Shown here piece after piece: positions 1-7,742 of a DNA stretch of 9,919 bases. Origin of the DNA: Bacteroidales bacterium (lineage in GTDB: Bacteria; Bacteroidota; Bacteroidia; Bacteroidales; UBA10428); the NCBI GenBank assembly GCA_016926235.1, contig JAFGOZ010000032.1, forward strand, positions 1-9,919. Reading direction: 5' to 3'. Each line of letters opens with the position of its first letter. Within the stretch, counting starts at the first letter, position 1. A program made the position numbers and the translations under genes. A model generated the notes under the pieces. That model worked only from the letters and a program-made list of their open reading frames with translations, had not been told where the DNA came from and ran no database searches.

Positions 1-2117
1 GAAAATTCGAAACTTAGAAAGTTTTGAAAATGTTTTAAATCAATTTGTTTTGTTGTACTGACTGATTGATTGAGGATAATATTCCTGTTATATTTTTCAC
101 CTACTTTAATTTCGGCACTAAAAAGCATGAACCTTGTTATTAGCGGTGCCGAAAGCTGTTGTTTTGATGAATCGATCCGGTTCAGGTCAATTTCGTTAAA
201 ACCATCCAGACCTCCCCATAAAAAATGATTATCAGATGTTTTAAAAACTGATCTGGGTAAAAACTCGTTTTTAATTACCCCATCATAGTGATTAAAATTA
301 ACAAAGGAGTACTGGTAATTTGATTTATTTCCCGAAATTTCAATACAAGAAATCCCATTTGAAGTGGAAATCCAAACTTTTCCAAGGTTATCTTCTATTA
401 TCGAACGTATCGCATTGTTAACCAATCCGTCTTTTTCATAAAAAGAATGAGTGCAGTTGGCAGTAGAATCATAAACATAAAGCCCGTCCTGGGTGCCAAA
501 CCACATGAGGCCTCGACTGTCAAGGTAAATACAATGACATAGATAGTTATCATGTTGAAATATGGTTTCTTTTACTCTATCAGGAAAAGCAATAGTCTTA
601 TCTTTGCAATTATAAATAAACAACCCTGCACTGGAGATACCTAATAGTTTGTTTTTCCCATATTGAATTAACTGAAAAGTATAATCCAGATTTTGCCCTG
701 TAGGTGGCTCAATTCTTTCAAAGCTACCTGTTAAGGGTTCGAAAATGCCAAAACTATTATCGGTACATACATAAAAATGGCCATCTAATGCTTCATAAAT
801 ATACAGGCAACGAACAGGTTTGCTATAATGCTTAATGTTTTTATTGGTAATGTTATATAGCCCATTGTTATGAGTGCATAACCAGGTGTTTTGTTTACTA
901 TCTTTAAACAACATGTTACATACGGTGTTAACAGGTACCCGCTTATATGGAACCAATGATTCGGAACTTTTATTATACTGGTATAAACCATTTTCAGTAC
1001 CTACCAACACCATGTTGTTTATTTCTGCAAAACTATTGACCCTTAATTTTTCACTATCAGGTAGTTTAAACAATGTGCGTCCGAAATTACGAAATTTGAA
1101 CCTGTCAGGATGATAATATAAAAGTCCCCTGTTAATAGACCCTACCCATAATCCACCTTTATTATCATTGTACTGGGTAGTAATCTCAGTTTCAAACAAA
1201 CGCCCGTCAACCAGTTGGATTGGTGATATAATCCGTTTGTTTTTCAGGTTTTTATCTATCATCCAAAGTCCCTGAAAAGTGCTGATCCAGCAATTGCCCT
1301 TGCTATCGAGGGTTAAGGTATTTTGCCAGCAATCGGTTTCGATAATTTTATCCCAACTTCGGATATTAACATTATACCTTACTGAAATCCCTTTTACATT
1401 GCCGTTTCGTACCTGGTACAAGTACTCATTATATGGTATAACAGCTATGGTTGAAGAGTATAAATTCTCGTTTTCTTTAAACGGATTATCCCTGTATTTT
1501 TCTTCACTTGTGTTAATATCATAACAAACCATTACTCCCGATTTATAGAAAAGGAATAATTCATCTTTATTTATTTCGATGTCAATTAATTGATCATTTG
1601 GGTAATTTGTTATTGAAACATCGGGTATAAACATGTTAGCCTTTTTTTCATAGCATCTCCTGAATAAAAGTTCATTTTTATCAGTTATAAACCAAAAGTT
1701 ATATTCTGAGTCAATTATAAAATCAGTTACATGGTCTTTAATTCCATAGGTAAAAAATACGGTGTCAATATTGGTTACAAAACTTTCTTTTCTTACATCA
1801 AAAAGATATAGTTTATGCTGATTTTTAAGCCATATATTATTTGTACTATCAATATAAGTAATGTGCCAACCATAGAAATTACTTAGCGGATAAGCTTTTT
1901 CATCGCTATAATGTAAATGTAAAAAGCTTGATCCGTCGTAAATATTAACCATTCCCAAGGTTACTATAACCATTCGGCCATCATGTAACTGACAAATACT
2001 TCGAACACTGTTATCCGAAAGCCCGTTATTAGCATTAATGGATGAGAAAACAATATGTTCCTGAGCAAAAAGTTGACAATAAAAAATAAAACATATAAAT
2101 ATTAATACGTTTTTCAT
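1..2117 (-). CDS. N-terminal part of an HTCS-type sensor: periplasmic Reg_prop beta-propeller with start of Y_Y_Y domain (partial)
   Basis: The minus-strand frame from ATG at 2117-2115 stays open to the window edge (705 codons plus two bases); an in-frame TAA lies at 2126-2124, so this is the first possible ATG. Residues 1-19 (MKNVLIFICFIFYCQLFAQ) form a signal peptide. From about residue 27 (GLSDNSVRSI) to about 640 there are repeated Reg_prop-like units of the form D-x-x-G-x-x-W-x-G/S-T-x-x-G-L-x-x-Y/F-D, for example DSKGNCWISTFQGLWMID, DNKGGLWVGSINRGLLYY and DSRGLMWFGTQDGLYVYD. This is the two-bladed-propeller architecture of hybrid two-component sensors. From about residue 655 (LSAPLITRFMLF) a Y_Y_Y (Ig-like) domain begins and is cut at the edge. 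In this family a membrane helix, histidine kinase and often receiver plus AraC-type DNA-binding domains follow, but none is visible, so hybrid versus classical kinase is undecided. Its divergent position next to susC suggests it controls this locus by sensing an oligosaccharide in the periplasm. An AAGGA at 2131-2127, 9 nt before the ATG, could act as ribosome binding site. Confidence 0.9.
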   Translation of the reverse strand, partial: MKNVLIFICFIFYCQLFAQEHIVFSSINANNGLSDNSVRSICQLHDGRMVIVTLGMVNIYDGSSFLHLHYSDEKAYPLSNFYGWHITYIDSTNNIWLKNQHKLYLFDVRKESFVTNIDTVFFTYGIKDHVTDFIIDSEYNFWFITDKNELLFRRCYEKKANMFIPDVSITNYPNDQLIDIEINKDELFLFYKSGVMVCYDINTSEEKYRDNPFKENENLYSSTIAVIPYNEYLYQVRNGNVKGISVRYNVNIRSWDKIIETDCWQNTLTLDSKGNCWISTFQGLWMIDKNLKNKRIISPIQLVDGRLFETEITTQYNDNKGGLWVGSINRGLLYYHPDRFKFRNFGRTLFKLPDSEKLRVNSFAEINNMVLVGTENGLYQYNKSSESLVPYKRVPVNTVCNMLFKDSKQNTWLCTHNNGLYNITNKNIKHYSKPVRCLYIYEALDGHFYVCTDNSFGIFEPLTGSFERIEPPTGQNLDYTFQLIQYGKNKLLGISSAGLFIYNCKDKTIAFPDRVKETIFQHDNYLCHCIYLDSRGLMWFGTQDGLYVYDSTANCTHSFYEKDGLVNNAIRSIIEDNLGKVWISTSNGISCIEISGNKSNYQYSFVNFNHYDGVIKNEFLPRSVFKTSDNHFLWGGLDGFNEIDLNRIDSSKQQLSAPLITRFMLFSAEIKVGEKYNRNIILNQSVSTTKQIDLKHFQNFLSFEF

Positions 2118-2136
2118 TTTATCTTATCCTTAGTAA

Positions 2137-2144
2137 CAAAAATA
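2137..2144 (-). promoter_or_regulatory. Possible -7 promoter element for the sensor gene
   Basis: On the minus strand 2144-2137 reads TATTTTTG, a match to the Bacteroidota -7 consensus TAnnTTTG. No TTTG is present 18-21 bp upstream (only T-rich sequence), and the implied leader would be only about 15 nt, with the AAGGA motif at its very 5' end. In AT-rich DNA such a match is easily due to chance. Confidence 0.22.
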
Positions 2145-2260
2145 ATAAAAAATTTTATAAAAGCTTTTTCTATTGGTTTCATAGATTGAGCTTTCTTTTC
2201 TCATTTTAGAATACTCCTTACATCAATTTTATTCAATCTGATAAAATATATAGATGATTT

Positions 2261-2387
2261 CAACCATAGCGATATTTTCTTCAACATTTGTTATATGGCT
2301 TATTTGTGGAGTGTTTTATATTTGTTAGCACATTAATTTTTAAATTTTTATAAAGAATATATATTTTATTTCTGCATCCTATGGTTG
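2261..2387. repeat. Inverted 9-bp pair CAACCATAG / CTATGGTTG in the divergent promoter region
   Basis: CAACCATAG at 2261-2269 is the exact reverse complement of CTATGGTTG at 2379-2387, with 109 bp between the arms. The right copy lies inside a second small dyad, CATCC (2375-2379) / GGATG (2387-2391), with a 7-bp centre. The arms flank the TATATTTG box. They could be paired operator sites, but a 9-bp match by chance in a spacer this size is not improbable. Confidence 0.3.
2317..2324 (+). promoter_or_regulatory. Candidate -7 promoter element for susCD
   Basis: TATATTTG matches the Bacteroidota -7 consensus TAnnTTTG. The nearest upstream TTTG copies are at 2303-2306 (10-bp gap) and 2287-2290 (26-bp gap), so neither has the usual spacing of about 19 bp for a -33 element. 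A promoter lacking a good -33 box would fit dependence on an activator such as the neighbouring sensor/regulator (inference). If used, the susC leader would be about 155 nt. Confidence 0.4.
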
Positions 2388-2486
2388 GATGTATATCACA
2401 TAATATATCTCATCTGATTATCAATTCTATATTAGAAAAAATTAATCATTTTATTAAATTATTAACTAAATCTATTTAAATCTACT

Positions 2487-5400
2487 ATGAAAAAAACCAG
2501 ACTAATTCGGGTAGCAATAATTATGTTACCTCAATTATTATTGTTTTCGCTCTGGAGCTTTTGCCAGACCATTATAGTCCAAGGCACTGTAACAGACGAT
2601 AACAGAAATCCAATAGTTGGAGTAACCGTGGTAGTAAAAGGAACAATTACTGGCACTATTACCGATGCAAATGGCACATACTCCATCGATAATGTCCCTT
2701 CCGACGCCACCCTGGTATTCTCCTTCGTGGGCATGCAAACCCAGGAAATTCCTGTGGCAGGGCAAGGCACTATAAATGTTACCCTGGCAGAAGAAGCCGT
2801 GGGTCTTGATGAGATCGTGGTAATCGGCTATGGTTCTCAGAGAAAAGCGACATTAACCGGATCTGTAGCAAATGTTTCCGGTGAAGAAATAGTAAAGAGC
2901 CCGTCTTCAAACGTTTCCAGTTCTCTTGCAGGAAGATTGCCCGGATTAATTGTTAGCCAGCGCTCCGGTGAACCCGGAAGAGATGATCCGGAAATGTTAA
3001 TCCGTGGAACCGGAACATTCGATCTTGATCCGGATGACGATATTAATAGTAATGCTCCTCTTATAATCATTGACGGGGTTGAGCGTAGTTTGATGAGCAG
3101 GCTTAATCCTGAGGATATTGAAAGTTTTTCCGTATTGAAGGGCGCTTCTGCAGCTATCTACGGGGCTCGTGCGGCAAATGGTGTTATAATAATTACTACT
3201 AAAAAAGGAAAGAAGGGTGCTCCTGTATTTGATTTTTCCTATAATAGCGCTTTTAATAGTCCAACAAAGGTTCCGGAAGTTTTGGATGCAGCCACTTTTG
3301 CTGAAGCATTTAATGAAGCCAAATTTTATCAAGTTAAAATGGATTCAACAAAATACAAACCTTTCTATACAGACAGCGTTATTCAATTATTTCGTGATGG
3401 TTCCAACCCTATTCTATATCCAAATACAAACTGGGTAAAAGAGATAATGAAACCGTATTCGATTCAGCAGCGCATTAATTTGCAGGTGACCGGTGGTACC
3501 GACGCCATTAAGTATCTGCTTTCTTTTGGAGCATTGACTCAGGGTCAAGCTTACCGAAACTATCCTACAGAATACGAACAGTATAACATGCGCGCCAAGA
3601 TCGATGTTGACTTAAACAATAATTTAAATGTCGGAGCCAATATATATGCAATCCTCAACTACAGGACTTACCCGCCTGGAATTGAAGAGACCTGGATTTA
3701 TTTCTATAATATATTATATGCAAATCCAACAATACCGGCTAAATATCCGAATGGATTAATTGCTCCCGGAAGGCTGGGTGAAAATCCGCTTTGTATGGAT
3801 CAGAGGGGAACAAAAAAAATCGAAGATGCGCCTTTGTATAGTACTTTCACTGCAACCTATAAAATTCCTTTTATTGAAGGATTAAAAATAGATGCTTCGT
3901 TCAATTACGACCTGAGCAATCAGTTTGAAAAAGACTTAAGATTGCCTTACTATTATTATGAATATAATGTCAATACTGGCGAATATGACAAGAAACAAGG
4001 AACAGGTGCTTCAACAGTCGAGTTAACGGATACTTACCATAAATGGACTACAATGTTGTTTAATTATAAAATTGTTTACGATAAGACTTTTTTAAAAAAA
4101 CATCATGTAACCGCTATGGTTGGACAGGAGCAACAAAAGAACACGTATCAAACCGCTTGGGCGTATAGGAAGAATTTCGTAAGTTCGGCTATTGATCAAA
4201 TCGATGTGGGAAGTACTGACCCGGAAGATAAAAACAATGGCGGTTCTGCTTCTGCCAGCTCCTATAATAATTACTTTGGACGCTTTAATTATGATTTCAA
4301 CTCTAAATACCTGGTTGAGTTTTTGTTTCGTTATGATGGATCCCAGATTTTTCCTGAAGGCAAACGATATGGCTTTTTCCCGGGTATTTCAGGAGCATGG
4401 CGCTTGTCTGAAGAAGAATTTATACACAATAGCCTGCCTTTCATGAACCAATTAAAATTGAGGTTTTCCTATGGAGAAGTTGGTAATGACCGCATAAAAC
4501 CATATCAATATTTGCAGTCATTCTTATTTGGAGATAATTATGTATTTGGCAGTAGTGATGTACCTGGTATTTACGCCGGTGTAATGCCAAATCCTAATGT
4601 CACATGGGAAGTAGCCAAGAAAACTGACGTGGGCTTAGAAACTTCTATGTGGAACGGATTATTTGGAATGGAATTAACTTTTTGGAAAGAAAAACGATCG
4701 AATATCTTGCTCCCGAAAGGTCGTTCCATACCTGTTACTTTGGGTTTCTCAGGATTACCGGATGAAAACATCGGTGAAGTGGATAACAGCGGATATGAGC
4801 TGGTTTTACGCCATAGAAATACTCTTAGCAAACTGGTTTATAATATCGAAGCTAACCTCTCATATGCAAATAGCAAGGTTGTATTTATGGATGAAACGCC
4901 ACATTCCGAGCCTTATCAAGATCAAACAGGCCATCCACTTGGGGCACAATTGTATTATCAGGCTGATGGTATTTTCAATACCCAGGAAGAACTCGATTCG
5001 TATCCTTATGCCATCGGCACAAAGCTTGGTGATATTAAGATTCTGGATTTGAACGGAGATAGCATAATTAATTCAGATGATCAGTTCAGATTCGATTATA
5101 ATGCCACTCCCAAGTATGTATTTGGATTACAAATGAATTTTCAATACCGGAATATTGATTTAAGTATGTTCTTTCAGGGACAAACTAAAGCCTATAATTA
5201 TGAAAATGATTTTACAAGGTTAGGCAATAATGCATTTGATAATGTTGTTACTGCCAGGGCAGAAGACCGATGGACCATTGACAACCCGGATGGAACAATG
5301 CCCAGGTCAAATGCTTTTCAACCTGGAAATACTACATTCTATTTATTTGATGCTACTTTCGTCAGACTTAAAACTATTGAATTAGGTTACTCCATACCTG

Positions 5401-5570
5401 AAAATATCGCATCTAAAATCAGAATGAAGAATGTCCGGTTCTATGTAAGTGCGTTTAATTTGCTCACCTGGGCCAAAGAAATAAAATGGGCTGATCCGGA
5501 AATGAGCGGCGAATTAACATATTATCCCCAGCAACGCACAATTAATTTAGGTATTAATGTTAAATTTTAA
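2487..5570 (+). CDS. SusC-family TonB-dependent outer-membrane oligosaccharide transporter
   Basis: The 1027-residue product is a SusC/RagA-type transporter that imports glycan fragments through the outer membrane with TonB/ExbBD energy, working with the SusD lid lipoprotein. Residues 1 to about 26 are a signal peptide. Residues about 30-102 are a carboxypeptidase-regulatory-like domain (GTVTDDNRNPIVGVTVVVKG, then GTITDANGTYSI). The TonB-box and plug entry motif LDEIVVIGYGSQRK is at 107-120, and the plug has LIIIDGVERS and the SusC signature LKGASAAIYGARAANGVIII at 217-236. The rest is the beta barrel, ending in an aromatic-rich strand with terminal Phe (NLGINVKF), as expected for an outer-membrane protein. 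An EF-hand-like loop, DLNGDSIINSDD (854-865), common in SusC barrels, may bind calcium. An acidic stretch DLDPDDDINSN (179-189) sits in the plug. Length is normal and no frameshift is seen. The start is supported by the signal peptide, and there is no clear Shine-Dalgarno sequence. The stop is 14 bp before susD, so the two are surely cotranscribed. The substrate cannot be read from the sequence. Confidence 0.96.
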   Translation: MKKTRLIRVAIIMLPQLLLFSLWSFCQTIIVQGTVTDDNRNPIVGVTVVVKGTITGTITDANGTYSIDNVPSDATLVFSFVGMQTQEIPVAGQGTINVTLAEEAVGLDEIVVIGYGSQRKATLTGSVANVSGEEIVKSPSSNVSSSLAGRLPGLIVSQRSGEPGRDDPEMLIRGTGTFDLDPDDDINSNAPLIIIDGVERSLMSRLNPEDIESFSVLKGASAAIYGARAANGVIIITTKKGKKGAPVFDFSYNSAFNSPTKVPEVLDAATFAEAFNEAKFYQVKMDSTKYKPFYTDSVIQLFRDGSNPILYPNTNWVKEIMKPYSIQQRINLQVTGGTDAIKYLLSFGALTQGQAYRNYPTEYEQYNMRAKIDVDLNNNLNVGANIYAILNYRTYPPGIEETWIYFYNILYANPTIPAKYPNGLIAPGRLGENPLCMDQRGTKKIEDAPLYSTFTATYKIPFIEGLKIDASFNYDLSNQFEKDLRLPYYYYEYNVNTGEYDKKQGTGASTVELTDTYHKWTTMLFNYKIVYDKTFLKKHHVTAMVGQEQQKNTYQTAWAYRKNFVSSAIDQIDVGSTDPEDKNNGGSASASSYNNYFGRFNYDFNSKYLVEFLFRYDGSQIFPEGKRYGFFPGISGAWRLSEEEFIHNSLPFMNQLKLRFSYGEVGNDRIKPYQYLQSFLFGDNYVFGSSDVPGIYAGVMPNPNVTWEVAKKTDVGLETSMWNGLFGMELTFWKEKRSNILLPKGRSIPVTLGFSGLPDENIGEVDNSGYELVLRHRNTLSKLVYNIEANLSYANSKVVFMDETPHSEPYQDQTGHPLGAQLYYQADGIFNTQEELDSYPYAIGTKLGDIKILDLNGDSIINSDDQFRFDYNATPKYVFGLQMNFQYRNIDLSMFFQGQTKAYNYENDFTRLGNNAFDNVVTARAEDRWTIDNPDGTMPRSNAFQPGNTTFYLFDATFVRLKTIELGYSIPENIASKIRMKNVRFYVSAFNLLTWAKEIKWADPEMSGELTYYPQQRTINLGINVKF

Positions 5571-5584
5571 AAGACAAAAAACTT

Positions 5585-7285
5585 ATGAAAAAGCTAATAA
5601 TAATAATCACAATAATTTTGTCATGCATTTCTTGTAGTGACAAAATCCTCGAAATTTCGCCCAAAGACCGTATTTCTGATGCTGCGGTCTGGAACGATGA
5701 AAGTCTCATAAAATCTTATCAGGCGTCGCTGTACAACGGAATTCCTCACGGATTTTACATACATATGATATCAAAATACACGGATGAAGCTTATAACTGT
5801 TCGCCATGTTGCTGTGCCGACCTTTTTGTAAATAATACCTATACAGCTGATAACATTACTACTATGGGAGGTACAAATTTAGAAGGTGATAATTGGTGTA
5901 GTAATTTCTTTTATTATTGGGACTTGGGTTATAAATACATCAGAAAGGCAAATGTTTTCCTTGAAAAAATGGCCGAAACAGAACTAGAATTCGATGAAAA
6001 GGCACAATTGGTGGCTGAAACGAAATTTTTGAGGGCCTTCATATATTTCCTTCTCATCGAAAGATTTGGCGGTGTTCCTATTCTCGATAAATCATATAAT
6101 ATGAGTGATTCGGTTGTTTTAAAGAGAAATACCTTTGACGAATGCGTGGTATTCATTGAAAAAGACCTGAGTGAAGCCATACCTGACCTGCCTGCAAGTT
6201 ATGCCTCTACCGATGCAAACTTTGGCAGGGCAACCCAGGATGCATGCCATGCATTACTTTCGCGTACACTGCTGTATGCAGCTTCTCCTCTTTTCAATAC
6301 TACCAATGACCAAAGCAAATGGCAAAAAGCGGCTGAAGCAGCTGAAGCTTTAATAGGAAGTGTTAATTATGAGTTGCATCCCGATTACAGGAAGTTATTT
6401 ACTACTCTCAGCGGAGAGGAAAATAAAGAGTTGATTTTTACCAGGCAATTTTCTACCACAAATTTCCATCAAGCCCCAATGCATAACCTTAGCCGCAGGT
6501 ATGGTTCATATGGAGGATGGTGGGCAAGTAACGGACCCTCTCAGAATATAGTTGATGATTATGACATGATCAATGGAGAACCTGCTTTTATTTATCCAGG
6601 TGGAGTAAAAACGGTAAACCCTGCTTCCGGATACGATCCTAATCATCCCTATTGGAACAGGGATCCCCGTTTCGATGCAACTATTATACACGATTCGACT
6701 GTATACCACGGAGATCTTTGGGAGATGTGGGTGGCATCCGATAATAATACTTGGGGTTATGATTCCTATAAAGAAAGTGGCGACAATCCCCGCACACACT
6801 ATGTATGGAAGAAGTTCATGCCCGAAGACGATGTGCCTCTTAACTGGCAGTACGAATACACAAATCCATGGATACACTTCCGGTTGGGTGAAATATACCT
6901 GAATTACGCGGAAGCAAAGTTTGAGCGGGGCGATGAAGTCACTTGCAGGCAATATATAAATTTAATTAGGGCTAGAGCCGGAATGCCTGATTTACCAGCA
7001 ACAATTTCAGGAGAAGATTTAAGAGACAGGCTTTACAATGAACGGAGAATCGAACTGGCTCTTGAAGGCCATAGATTTTTTGATGTTAGAAGATGGAAAA
7101 TAGCAATGGAAATTGAAAACAAGCCTATCGAGGGGATGGATATTATAATAGATGTGAACACAGGAGCCACGACTTATACTCCGATAGTATTACTTGAAAA
7201 AACTTTTGAAGAAAAAATGCATCTGCTCCCGATAGCTACCGATGAAATTAAAAAGTCTGGTTTAGAGCAAAATCCAGGCTGGTAG
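5585..7285 (+). CDS. SusD/RagB-family surface glycan-binding lipoprotein
   Basis: The 566-residue product is the SusD partner of the preceding SusC: a surface lipoprotein that binds glycan and closes over the transporter like a lid. The signal peptide MKKLIIIITIILSCISC ends in a lipobox, most likely with Cys17 as the lipidated residue (followed by SDK); Cys14 is a possible alternative. Family landmarks are in order: SKYTDEA (63-69), RFGGVPI (about 159-165), FRLGEIYLNYAEA (432-444) and LYNERRIELALEGHRFFDVR (483-502), the conserved C-terminal SusD block. The helical N-terminal part corresponds to the TPR-like scaffold of the family, and length is typical. Unusual is a cysteine cluster NCSPCCCADL at 71-80 (Cys72, 75, 76, 77) directly after the conserved TDEA motif. 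The gene is followed by a long spacer with a strong inverted repeat, so the susCD transcript may end or be processed there. Confidence 0.96.
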   Translation: MKKLIIIITIILSCISCSDKILEISPKDRISDAAVWNDESLIKSYQASLYNGIPHGFYIHMISKYTDEAYNCSPCCCADLFVNNTYTADNITTMGGTNLEGDNWCSNFFYYWDLGYKYIRKANVFLEKMAETELEFDEKAQLVAETKFLRAFIYFLLIERFGGVPILDKSYNMSDSVVLKRNTFDECVVFIEKDLSEAIPDLPASYASTDANFGRATQDACHALLSRTLLYAASPLFNTTNDQSKWQKAAEAAEALIGSVNYELHPDYRKLFTTLSGEENKELIFTRQFSTTNFHQAPMHNLSRRYGSYGGWWASNGPSQNIVDDYDMINGEPAFIYPGGVKTVNPASGYDPNHPYWNRDPRFDATIIHDSTVYHGDLWEMWVASDNNTWGYDSYKESGDNPRTHYVWKKFMPEDDVPLNWQYEYTNPWIHFRLGEIYLNYAEAKFERGDEVTCRQYINLIRARAGMPDLPATISGEDLRDRLYNERRIELALEGHRFFDVRRWKIAMEIENKPIEGMDIIIDVNTGATTYTPIVLLEKTFEEKMHLLPIATDEIKKSGLEQNPGW

Positions 7286-7311
7286 TATGTTGTTTTTAAC
7301 CATTTTAATCT

Positions 7312-7398
7312 GACAGTGAGTGTGTTATTAAATATTTCAAGTGTTTTTTAATCAATTGGTTTATTGCGAATTTTCGATCAATAACACACTCACCTGTT
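7312..7398. repeat. Long inverted repeat / large stem-loop downstream of susD
   Basis: GTGAGTGTGTTATT at 7316-7329 is the exact reverse complement of AATAACACACTCAC at 7380-7393. If C7394 is bulged, the stem grows by ACA/TGT and a G-T pair, spanning 7312-7398. The 50-nt loop (7330-7379) holds a second, mutually exclusive hairpin: TTATTGCGAA (7361-7370) can pair with TTCG (7373-7376) and CAATAA (7379-7384), which uses five bases of the right arm. No T-run follows the outer stem, so it is not a textbook intrinsic terminator. It may be an RNA structure that stabilises or ends the susCD message, or a tiny mobile-element remnant; no flanking target duplication is evident. Confidence 0.75.
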
Positions 7399-7618
7399 TG
7401 TAAGTTGCACAATCCTTGTTCCTTTTTATATCGTTTAGGATACTGTGGATATGAATTAAAAATACCATACCGCTATGAAATATTTAACTTGTTTTATTAC
7501 TAACTGATTGTAGTTAAATTGCCCGTTTATACTTTATATATGTTTCAAAGATGTTTTATTGCGGCTGGCAATTATTCGACAAAATGATGGACCTATACCG
7601 AACCTTTTAAAACTAACC

Positions 7619-7649
7619 ATTTGAATACAAGATTATTTCAGATTCAAAT
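7619..7649. repeat. 8-bp dyad ATTTGAAT / ATTCAAAT upstream of the GH97 promoter
   Basis: ATTTGAAT (7619-7626) and ATTCAAAT (7642-7649) are perfect inverted copies separated by 15 bp, with centre-to-centre spacing of 23 bp. The dyad ends 36 bp before the putative -33 element, a plausible place for an activator. It is AT-rich and could arise by chance. Confidence 0.3.
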
Positions 7650-7685
7650 AGAAAGAGTAACATTAATGCAGATGGTACATGCATT

Positions 7686-7715
7686 TTTGAGAATCTCTAA
7701 AAAATAGTATTTTTG
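7686..7715 (+). promoter_or_regulatory. Bacteroidota-type promoter for the GH97-GH3 unit
   Basis: TTTG at 7686-7689 (-33 element) and TATTTTTG at 7708-7715 (-7 element, consensus TAnnTTTG) are separated by 18 bp, close to the usual 19-21 bp. Transcription would be expected to begin near 7720, giving a leader of roughly 20-25 nt before the ATG at 7743. This favours that ATG over an in-frame TTG at 7713, which lies inside the -7 box. Confidence 0.62.
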
Positions 7716-7742
7716 AAAAAAAGAATTTCAATACTTGAAAGC

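Larger units (their letters stand above)
2118..2486. other. Divergent intergenic regulatory region between sensor and susC
   Basis: This 369-bp, very AT-rich spacer lies between two divergent starts, so it should hold both promoters and any binding site of the regulator. I see no coding frame, tRNA or other RNA gene. Visible elements are a TATATTTG box on the plus strand, three ATTTGT copies at 16-18 bp spacing, and a 9-bp inverted pair (2261-2269 and 2379-2387). No intrinsic terminator is apparent, as expected between divergent genes. Confidence 0.8.
7286..7712. other. Intergenic region between susD and the GH97 gene
   Basis: This 427-bp spacer has no credible gene; the only ATG frames are very short (about 8 to 13 codons, e.g. 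near 7476, 7584 and 7666) and have no supporting features. It contains a 14-bp perfect inverted repeat with a 50-nt loop just after susD, an 8-bp dyad at 7619-7649, and a consensus promoter at 7686-7715. The gap contrasts with the 14-15 bp joints elsewhere in the locus and marks a break between the import unit and the enzyme unit. Confidence 0.8.

Noticed and set aside
874..1524. Open frames on the plus strand (79 and 81 codons) inside the sensor gene
   Set aside because: They are antisense shadows of a 705-codon frame that shows clear propeller repeats; their products resemble nothing I know.
6506..6952. A 148-codon minus-strand frame inside susD
   Set aside because: It is antisense to a strongly conserved SusD region and lacks start signals or recognisable domains.
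7312..7398. Inverted repeat as a standard intrinsic terminator
   Set aside because: The loop is 50 nt, the stem is not GC-rich and no T-run follows, so it is reported only as a structured repeat.
7666..7707. Short ATG frame of 13 codons before the GH97 promoter, as a leader peptide
   Set aside because: It overlaps the -33 element and ends at the -7 box, so it would not be in the GH97 transcript from that promoter; there is no ribosome binding site.
7713..7742. TTG start ten codons upstream for the GH97 protein
   Set aside because: It would overlap the -7 promoter box and put a charged decapeptide before a typical signal peptide; ATG 7743 fits better.
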